Below, in pieces: positions 57,840-64,000 of a stretch of DNA of 64,000 bases. The stretch comes from Clostridia bacterium UC5.1-1E11 (lineage in GTDB: Bacteria; Bacillota; Clostridia; Oscillospirales; Acutalibacteraceae). A program made the position numbers and the translations under genes. The number at the start of each line of letters is the position of its first letter. The stretch's first letter is position 1. The notes under the pieces are model-generated. The model was not told where the DNA came from, did not search any database, and worked only from the letters and a program-made list of their open reading frames with translations. Location of the stretch: NCBI GenBank assembly GCA_001305115.1, contig BCAA01000003.1, forward strand, positions 124,001 to 188,000. Direction: 5' to 3'.

Positions 57840-60800
57840 TCATCCAATCGTAACTGCGCAATGGAACTGTGGGTTTTCACCAGGCATTTGCGTATACACG
57901 CCCGTCTGCTGTCCAGGAGTTCCGATTGCCCATACGCGGAAGTAATAGTCGTTCCCGCTCTTTGCAACGAATTGCGTCTTCAATACACTACCATTGCCCA
58001 CCGTAAAGCTCGGCATTGCGGTGCTGCCGTTGGTAACTGTCATCTTGAAGCAATAAGCACTACCTCTCTTGAGCGTAAACGGAAGGGTGGTATCACTGCG
58101 AACCGAAGCTTGTACGGTGACGTTTTGAGCTGCATTTACAACTGGAGACGTCGCCGCAATTGCCGTCCCACCAGTGCTACCGGAAGAACTGCCGCCCTTA
58201 CCGCCGGAACTGCTGGAACCGCTGGAACTATTATGGTTGTTATTGATCTTCAGATTTGCTTTTGTATCTTCCAAAAGATCAAACGCTTCCATGATTTCCT
58301 TTGGAGTTGCCTGCGCATTGTTGTAGGCATTTTCTGCGATGTGCAATGCCGCCAGGCAAGCAGAAGCACTCGTAGCCGTGTAATCGCTCATATCCAAGCG
58401 CTTCACTTCGTCAATCAATGCTTTCAGTTCATCTCGATTGGGGATCAACCGCAGAGCTGCAATCGCATTGGAAAGGCGAAGCGCTGCTTGATCGACCTCG
58501 CTCTGCGTTGCTTCGTCCGTCAAGTCCTTTGCAGCCTGCAAAGCTGCCTTGAATTCTTCCTGACCATCCGGGCGATACTTGGATTCCAACTGCGGCAGAA
58601 TTTCTTCTGCTTCTGCAATCAGCAGATCCAACTGGCTGCGGTTGGCCGCATATACCAACGCCATGAGCGCATTGTAAAGGTTATCACGAGCCTTCTGAAT
58701 GTCATTTTCCAATGCCTCTGCATCGTCTGCGACGGACTGAGCCGCGGTACGCATCTTAACAAGGGCGTCCCAACTGGATGCTGTGTAATCTTCTGAATTC
58801 AGGCTATTGGCGATTTTCAAAAGTTCCAGCAAGTCTGCCTTATCGCCAGGGGTAAACTCAAGATAGTGGATCATATCCAGCAACCTAACCCATGCTTCAT
58901 TGATGTCTGTCTGGGTTGCAGCCGGGTCGTCCAAAACAGTCTTGGCGTGGTTATAAGCTTCCATGAAAGCGGTCTTTACACTTTCAATCAGCTTGTCAAC
59001 GGTTCCATCTTCGACATACGTCTTCGCATAATCATAAACCTGCTGCAACGTCGTCTTATCGGTCATTTCAAAGGTAAAGCTCAGATTGGTCTCTGTTACC
59101 GGCATTTCGAACTCATACGTATAGGACGTGCCACTGATGAGAATCGGTTCTGCGTCGCCAATCTGAACAGAACGGAACGCCTGTCCGTCTACACGAGGTG
59201 TAAAGGTAAAGGTGAATGCCGTGCCGCTCTCCACCTCATCTAACTGATACTTGCCGATTAGATCCGCTATCGGCTGGCTTACGCCGTTGACTTCCAACTT
59301 GACGTTCTTGCCATACGAAACCGTCAAGCTCTGTGGCGCCGTTGGAACAACCGTGTAGGTAATCAGGGTATCCTGCCCTTGCCATTCAACCGGTTCGCCA
59401 TTCAGCGTAATGACTCCGACATCGCTGTAAAGAACTTCCCAATTTGCCTGCTCGGCCGGTTCCAGACGATAGCCCTTCTTTGCCAGATTTTCGATCGTCT
59501 TTTCTGTAATGAAATTCTTGGGTTCATTCAAGAACAGCTTACCACTATACTTCAAAATCGGTTTTTCTACGCCAGGAGCTACAAACTGATACTGAATGTC
59601 AATATGGTTCTCCGGAACAATGACCGCTTCATAGGTGATATTCTCTCTGAACTGGAAGGTACCTACCCACTTGTGAATCTCACCATCCGGATCATTCTTG
59701 TCTCTCCAACCGGACCATGTATAGCCATCTGCAGGTTTAACCTCTGGATAGCTGGCTGTATTATAGTCATAGCCTGTCGCTTCAACGGTCTGTGGATCGA
59801 CCTGTGTGCTGCCACTTCCTTTGGCTACCAAGGTGCCATATTTCGGATCTGTGATCTCAAAGCGTACAGTATACTTCACCTTTGCAAAGTGTGCCGTATA
59901 GGTTTCTCCTCCAAGCGGAACCTTTACCGTTTCGCCGAGCTCTACCTTTTCGCCTTCACTATTGGTCCAGTAAACAAACTCACAGCCGCTGGCCGGACGA
60001 GTTGTCGGAACCGGAACTTCGGAACCAATCGCTCCTGTTTCAATTACTGGCGTTTGTGCATTCGTCAAATCATTCAAGAAGCCATTTCCTGCGCTCTTGA
60101 AGGTGACCGTCTCTTCCTTTGTGACTTCCACGCGGAACTGATTCAACGCCGGGGATGTAGTCCCCAAACGTGCGACACCATCTGCACCCATGACCACAGC
60201 ATAGCCCATTGAGCTTTCCGGTACACAGTCTTCAATGGTATAGCCCTCATTCATTGTGACGTCAATGTTGGACTGCGTGAGCTTGCTCACTTGGAAACGG
60301 TCGCTCTTGGTATAATGATCCACCTCAAAGGTGAACGAACCGACCTGCTCGTCATACCAGTTACCTGCTACGATCGGAATGGTGATTACATTCTGGGTAA
60401 AGTCGCGCAGCGGCATGATGACATTCTGCGTTTCCCCAACCATGTCCTCTGTCGGAACGAGCGCCGGAGGATTCTCTGGCGGCAACTTCGAAGTGATACA
60501 ACCGATATTGGCGCCTACCTGGATGGTTTCTCCATTATATTCAAAATAGAATTTTCCGTTGTTTTTGTTAGGAGACACCTTCTTACCATTGATCGTAAGC
60601 CAATAACCAAAGTCGTCTCTGGAATCTGCCGTTACCGCATATTCATAGCCAAGCTGAAGTGTGTCGCCTACTTTGACATCGATTTCAAAATTGGTCTGTA
60701 GCAGTCCGCCGACATTGTCCAGCATAACGTTGTAGTGGACATACTGATCTTCCTCTGTAACCTCATCGACATCTGTACCGACGCCGATCCCAGTCAGGAC

Positions 60801-63521
60801 CGGGTAGCTGTTGTTGACATTCGCGTCAAAGCCCCATTTTGCCCATGAGGATTCCGAGGCTGTATTTGCATTGAGCAACAATGCAAAATCGCGGCTCTTG
60901 AGTTCTGCTTCCGTCTTGCCGACAGACGTATCCTCCAGACCGCTGGAAACGGTTCCACAGCCGGCCTCTACACCGCACTCGCTATTATAGTATGTATTTT
61001 TAAGAACAGCACTGCTCTGCAGGGAACCAACCAAACCGCCAACCCATGTAGAGCCTTCTCCCGCATGGATTGTGCCGGATGCGTAGCTGTTCTCAATGCC
61101 CACGCCCTTGGTTGCCGCTGCAAGCGTTGCAGTCAAGCCGCCGATGCGAATACCGGTTGCTGTAATGTCACCTGTTGCAAAGCAGTTGCGGATGTCCGCC
61201 TTCTGTGCGTTGCCGATCAGACCGCCCGCGTGAATATGGGTGTTCAAATCGGTATTGGTCGAAGTGACGTCGCCGGTCGCATAGCAGTTCTCTACATATA
61301 CGGAAGTATCGCCGCTAAAGCTGCCGATCAGGCCTGCGACCAACTTAGCCGCCTTCACGTCAACTTCTGCATAGGAATTTGTAACCGTTGTTCCCAGGGC
61401 CGTACCAACCAGGCCGCCAGCGTTGCTGGAACCGGAAATGATACTATCCTCAGACGCCGCACGCACTGCACAATGATCGATAATGGAATCATTGGCATAA
61501 CCGGCCAAACCGCCCATATACGTACGTCCATTGACTTTCTCAACCTCGACGGTTAAATTCTTAATGGTAGAATTTCTGAGATAGCCAAAAAGCCCCACAT
61601 ATTTTCCATCCGCCTGATCCACATTTAGGCCGCGGATGGTCTTTCCATTGCCATCGACAATGCCGCCGAATTCCTGGTTATAATCGTCGCCAATCGGCGT
61701 CCAGGTATCTGCATATTCCGACAGATCGATGTCGTTGGCAATTTTGAAATACTCGGGCGAATACGTACTGGACAGCTCGCGCATTGCATTGAGTTCCTTG
61801 GCGGTCGTAATGATGTAAGGATCTTCTTCCGTGCCGGCTCCCTGCGGCATGCCGGCTGGGACGAGCCTTACTTCAACCTCCGCATACTTCGTTGGATCAT
61901 CTACCGACGTTGCACGAACCCGGAAAATATCATAAGGTTCCTCTTCCGGAACAGTCAGGACACCGTCCGCATCGATGGAGCTGTGTTTTGTTCCGATCAC
62001 CGACCATGTGACTTCTTGCGATACATGTTCGCCCTCCACCGTTGCCGTAAAGTGTTCGGTGGTTCCCTTTTCAATCTTCTCATTTGGATGAGAAATCTTG
62101 ACTCCTGTGACAACCGGAACCTGATTCGTGATGGTCACAGCCATCTGTTTTGGAGCGCTCTTCGGATACTTTTCAGCATCGCCTTTTTCCGTGGTCAGGT
62201 CAATTACCATAGGCTCGATGGTACTGTCAAGGGGAACATCGCGGACTTCCTGCGGCATATTGTATGCGCCGGTCACGTCGATGTTTTTACCGTTCAAAAC
62301 AATTTCATGAGACTTAAAGCCGTTTGTTTCCGTCCCATCCGAATCTGTTACCGTTTCCGGATAATAGGTCTTTCCGCCCGTTACCAATTCCAGACGGTTG
62401 TAGGCTGGCTTCTGCGGATATCCGTCAACATACGGCGGCTGGTATTTCTTCCACTGTAAGGTTGCAGAGGTTCCCTCGCCAATCCCCAGGGTAAACGCTT
62501 TTTCTCCATTGACAACGATGTCGTAATAGGCCTTCGGAGGCGGCGTCTTTTTCACCGTAAAGGTAATCACCGGATCGCCTGTAACGACTCTGCCGTCAAT
62601 TTTAATTTTACCATCATCTGTGTATTCTGCTTTATAAGACTGATCCTCTGGGCTAAAATAATAACCCTCGGGTGGATTTTCGGCATGGATTGTAACCGTA
62701 GGGTCGCCGCGGTTCAGGGTAACCGTTCCCGTTCCAACCTCTGTGTTACCCATCATATAACGGATGGTGATATCCCTTGTCGCCGAATAGCGGGTAACCT
62801 TCACGTTAAACTGTACGACATCCGGAATCGCGACATTATTGCCATATTCATCCTTTGTCACATTGATCGTTGTGTAGGTTGGACGAAGGATCTCAATTTC
62901 ATCGATGTCTTCCAAATCCTTAAGATCTTTCATGGAAGAGCTCACAAAGAATTCATCGTCAAACAGTGTGGCTACTTTCTCGACTTCTTTCACCAAGACG
63001 CCGTCCTGGTCTATGTACTGGATCGTATACGGTACGTCCGGAGAGTGTCTCCCCACAAGGATATCCAGTTCCTCATCCGTCGTCTCCTCTGTCGGCGCCA
63101 GGACATATTCCTGATCCGGGACAGAACGAATTTTCTGAAGGCCGCCGACAACCTGCTTGCCGTCATCGCTAAGCGGATTACATACAATCGGGGCAATGGC
63201 CTCCGCATCAAACGTCAGATCATCGCGCATTTTTACGCCGTTGATGTGAGGGATATAGCCGTTTTCCTCTTGATCCCACTCCCAGCTGACAACCGCTGTT
63301 TCACCGATCGGTACGACAACCGACATTCCTTTTGTTAATCCAGAGGGATGCAGGACATACGTACGAGTCTCGCCTTCCGTCGAAGTCTTAGACAGGAAAG
63401 ATGTTGTCGAGTCTTTCACGTCTTTTTCCGCCGCAAATGCAAGATTTCCTGTGAACATTCCCAGGACCATGGTCAGTGACAGCAGCAAAGATAAGATCTT
63501 CGTCGAACGTTTTTGTCTCAT
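57840..63521 (-). CDS. Giant secreted multi-domain surface protein (GLUG/FIVAR)
   Basis: 1,893 residues. A signal peptide (residues 1-30, ending LAFA-AEKD) is followed by a region with MucBP/Listeria-like and beta-rich stretches, a Big2-like Ig domain at about 469-554, a GLUG-type beta-helix at about 564-915 (repeats of the form GGLVG...CYATGDV), InlB-like beta repeats near 1160-1330, four FIVAR-type helical repeats of ~68 residues (1491-1764), a Ser/Gly linker (1765-1786) and a ~105-residue C-terminal domain. No LPxTG or SLH motif is visible, so the anchor is unclear. AAGGAGG precedes the ATG. Likely adhesion or matrix binding. Confidence 0.9.
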   Translation of the reverse strand: MRQKRSTKILSLLLSLTMVLGMFTGNLAFAAEKDVKDSTTSFLSKTSTEGETRTYVLHPSGLTKGMSVVVPIGETAVVSWEWDQEENGYIPHINGVKMRDDLTFDAEAIAPIVCNPLSDDGKQVVGGLQKIRSVPDQEYVLAPTEETTDEELDILVGRHSPDVPYTIQYIDQDGVLVKEVEKVATLFDDEFFVSSSMKDLKDLEDIDEIEILRPTYTTINVTKDEYGNNVAIPDVVQFNVKVTRYSATRDITIRYMMGNTEVGTGTVTLNRGDPTVTIHAENPPEGYYFSPEDQSYKAEYTDDGKIKIDGRVVTGDPVITFTVKKTPPPKAYYDIVVNGEKAFTLGIGEGTSATLQWKKYQPPYVDGYPQKPAYNRLELVTGGKTYYPETVTDSDGTETNGFKSHEIVLNGKNIDVTGAYNMPQEVRDVPLDSTIEPMVIDLTTEKGDAEKYPKSAPKQMAVTITNQVPVVTGVKISHPNEKIEKGTTEHFTATVEGEHVSQEVTWSVIGTKHSSIDADGVLTVPEEEPYDIFRVRATSVDDPTKYAEVEVRLVPAGMPQGAGTEEDPYIITTAKELNAMRELSSTYSPEYFKIANDIDLSEYADTWTPIGDDYNQEFGGIVDGNGKTIRGLNVDQADGKYVGLFGYLRNSTIKNLTVEVEKVNGRTYMGGLAGYANDSIIDHCAVRAASEDSIISGSSNAGGLVGTALGTTVTNSYAEVDVKAAKLVAGLIGSFSGDTSVYVENCYATGDVTSTNTDLNTHIHAGGLIGNAQKADIRNCFATGDITATGIRIGGLTATLAAATKGVGIENSYASGTIHAGEGSTWVGGLVGSLQSSAVLKNTYYNSECGVEAGCGTVSSGLEDTSVGKTEAELKSRDFALLLNANTASESSWAKWGFDANVNNSYPVLTGIGVGTDVDEVTEEDQYVHYNVMLDNVGGLLQTNFEIDVKVGDTLQLGYEYAVTADSRDDFGYWLTINGKKVSPNKNNGKFYFEYNGETIQVGANIGCITSKLPPENPPALVPTEDMVGETQNVIMPLRDFTQNVITIPIVAGNWYDEQVGSFTFEVDHYTKSDRFQVSKLTQSNIDVTMNEGYTIEDCVPESSMGYAVVMGADGVARLGTTSPALNQFRVEVTKEETVTFKSAGNGFLNDLTNAQTPVIETGAIGSEVPVPTTRPASGCEFVYWTNSEGEKVELGETVKVPLGGETYTAHFAKVKYTVRFEITDPKYGTLVAKGSGSTQVDPQTVEATGYDYNTASYPEVKPADGYTWSGWRDKNDPDGEIHKWVGTFQFRENITYEAVIVPENHIDIQYQFVAPGVEKPILKYSGKLFLNEPKNFITEKTIENLAKKGYRLEPAEQANWEVLYSDVGVITLNGEPVEWQGQDTLITYTVVPTAPQSLTVSYGKNVKLEVNGVSQPIADLIGKYQLDEVESGTAFTFTFTPRVDGQAFRSVQIGDAEPILISGTSYTYEFEMPVTETNLSFTFEMTDKTTLQQVYDYAKTYVEDGTVDKLIESVKTAFMEAYNHAKTVLDDPAATQTDINEAWVRLLDMIHYLEFTPGDKADLLELLKIANSLNSEDYTASSWDALVKMRTAAQSVADDAEALENDIQKARDNLYNALMALVYAANRSQLDLLIAEAEEILPQLESKYRPDGQEEFKAALQAAKDLTDEATQSEVDQAALRLSNAIAALRLIPNRDELKALIDEVKRLDMSDYTATSASACLAALHIAENAYNNAQATPKEIMEAFDLLEDTKANLKINNNHNSSSGSSSSGGKGGSSSGSTGGTAIAATSPVVNAAQNVTVQASVRSDTTLPFTLKRGSAYCFKMTVTNGSTAMPSFTVGNGSVLKTQFVAKSGNDYYFRVWAIGTPGQQTGVYTQMPGENPQFHCAVTIG

Positions 63522-63680
63522 CTACTTTTAGACCTCCTTCTTTATTTCTTCCCACTACTTTTCAGTTTGGTTCTCTGCCTTTTTCATCCCGGCAGATTCA
63601 TACACTCCCCCTTTTTATTATTTCTTCTATATTTCAATGGAAATATAGAATTTAGAGACAGTATGATGAAACTTCCGCCT

Positions 63681-63713
63681 TTAAAAAGGGCATTTTGCAC
63701 AATATTCCCTCAT
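63681..63713 (-). CDS. Possible ten-codon leader peptide
   Basis: Reads MREYCAKCPF then TAA. An AGGAG site lies six bases before its ATG, about 18 bases into the predicted transcript. Two cysteines. Could be a translated upstream frame affecting the large gene; could also be chance. Confidence 0.35.
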   Translation of the reverse strand: MREYCAKCPF

Positions 63714-63737
63714 ATTTGTCTCCTAATTAATATGTGT

Positions 63738-63767
63738 ATTATAACATTTTATGGAATTTTTTCGCAA
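63738..63767 (-). promoter_or_regulatory. Promoter of the surface-protein gene
   Basis: TTGCGA (63767-63762) and TATAAT (63743-63738) with 18-base spacing, giving a leader of about 205 bases. Confidence 0.6.
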
Positions 63768-64000
63768 GCACCAACCCTTATGAGTATGCAAAAGTGTACA
63801 TTAATTCCCTTTTCATGCACCTTTTTTCCTGTGATGAAGATAATAATTTTCTCAATACATATTATTCTCTTTATAAATGATATAATTTAAATATAAAATA
63901 TTTTGGATTAATTTGATAATGTTATAATATACGGCCGCCTTATTCATTTCGATTGTGATTCCAACAATTAAGAAAATCTGACCATTTTGTTCATGAATGT

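Larger units (their letters stand above)
63522..64000. other. AT-rich upstream region of the surface-protein gene
   Basis: Holds the promoter, a ~205-base leader with a perfect 11-bp hairpin (63625-63635 / 63640-63650) and a ten-codon leader frame. The last ~230 bases are very AT-rich, with no gene seen. Confidence 0.6.

Noticed and set aside
63880-63940. Possible plus-strand promoter or origin-like AT-rich tract at the window end
   Set aside because: TATAAT occurs by chance in such AT-rich sequence; no -35 at proper spacing and no downstream gene visible.

Overview
The window looks like a chromosomal stretch of an endospore-forming, low-to-mid-GC Firmicute of the class Clostridia, probably Oscillospiraceae/Ruminococcaceae-like. 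Evidence: a complete eight-gene spoIIIA operon, dipicolinate synthase genes (dpaA/dpaB), a pdaA-type deacetylase, a T-box, S-box (SAM-I) and FMN riboswitches, a Firmicute-type rplU-prp-rpmA operon whose L27 carries the cleavable N-terminus, and strong AGGAGG ribosome sites. The species assignment is inference. There are no rRNA genes, prophage, IS transposases or CRISPR arrays; almost all genes lie on the minus strand.

Layout. 0-1.2 kb: tRNA-Ser(GGA) and a gene-poor gap. 1.3-9.5 kb (minus): tyrS behind a T-box, then recN-argR-nadK-tlyA-dxs-folD. 9.5-13.3 kb: lgt with an acidic tail and two M16-like peptidase genes (ymfH/ymfF type). 13.6-15.6 kb (plus): EamA transporter and esterase. 15.6-19 kb: metY, a zinc-ribbon membrane protein, dpaB, dpaA. 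19.2-20.6 kb (plus): murC. 21.4-28.3 kb: mreB, comFC, recD2, a small membrane protein, metK (SAM riboswitch), ribU (FMN riboswitch). 28.4-35.8 kb: CapA-like protein, luxS, phospholipase-C-like protein, an amino-acid ABC transporter, RluA-type pseudouridine synthase, ilvE. 36-42 kb: RsmF-like methyltransferase, CPCC protein, an Asn/Ser/Gln-rich peptide, YitT, mrnC, obg, rpmA, prp, rplU. 42-51 kb: ispA, xseB, xseA, TsaD paralogue, nusB and spoIIIAH-AA. 51-57.6 kb: AlaX-like editing protein, HD hydrolase, zinc alcohol dehydrogenase, radical SAM protein, TVP38 and PAP2-like membrane proteins, pdaA. 57.8-63.5 kb: a 1,893-residue secreted surface protein.

Functional themes: isoprenoid precursor supply (dxs, ispA), the methionine/SAM cycle (metY, metK, luxS), DNA repair (recN, recD2, xseAB), peptidoglycan and shape (murC, mreB, pdaA), ribosome assembly (obg, rplU, prp, rpmA, tlyA) and sporulation (spoIIIA, dpaAB).

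Two observations stand out. First, about fourteen genes, including housekeeping genes such as dxs and ispA, are each broken by exactly one missing base, usually in a short homopolymer; adding one base restores the full-length family protein every time. This most likely reflects homopolymer contraction in sequencing or assembly, so 'broken' genes here should be read as probably intact. Second, a ~135-bp two-hairpin repeat occurs three times, each time between convergent genes, and in one case it encodes the C-terminus of an esterase.
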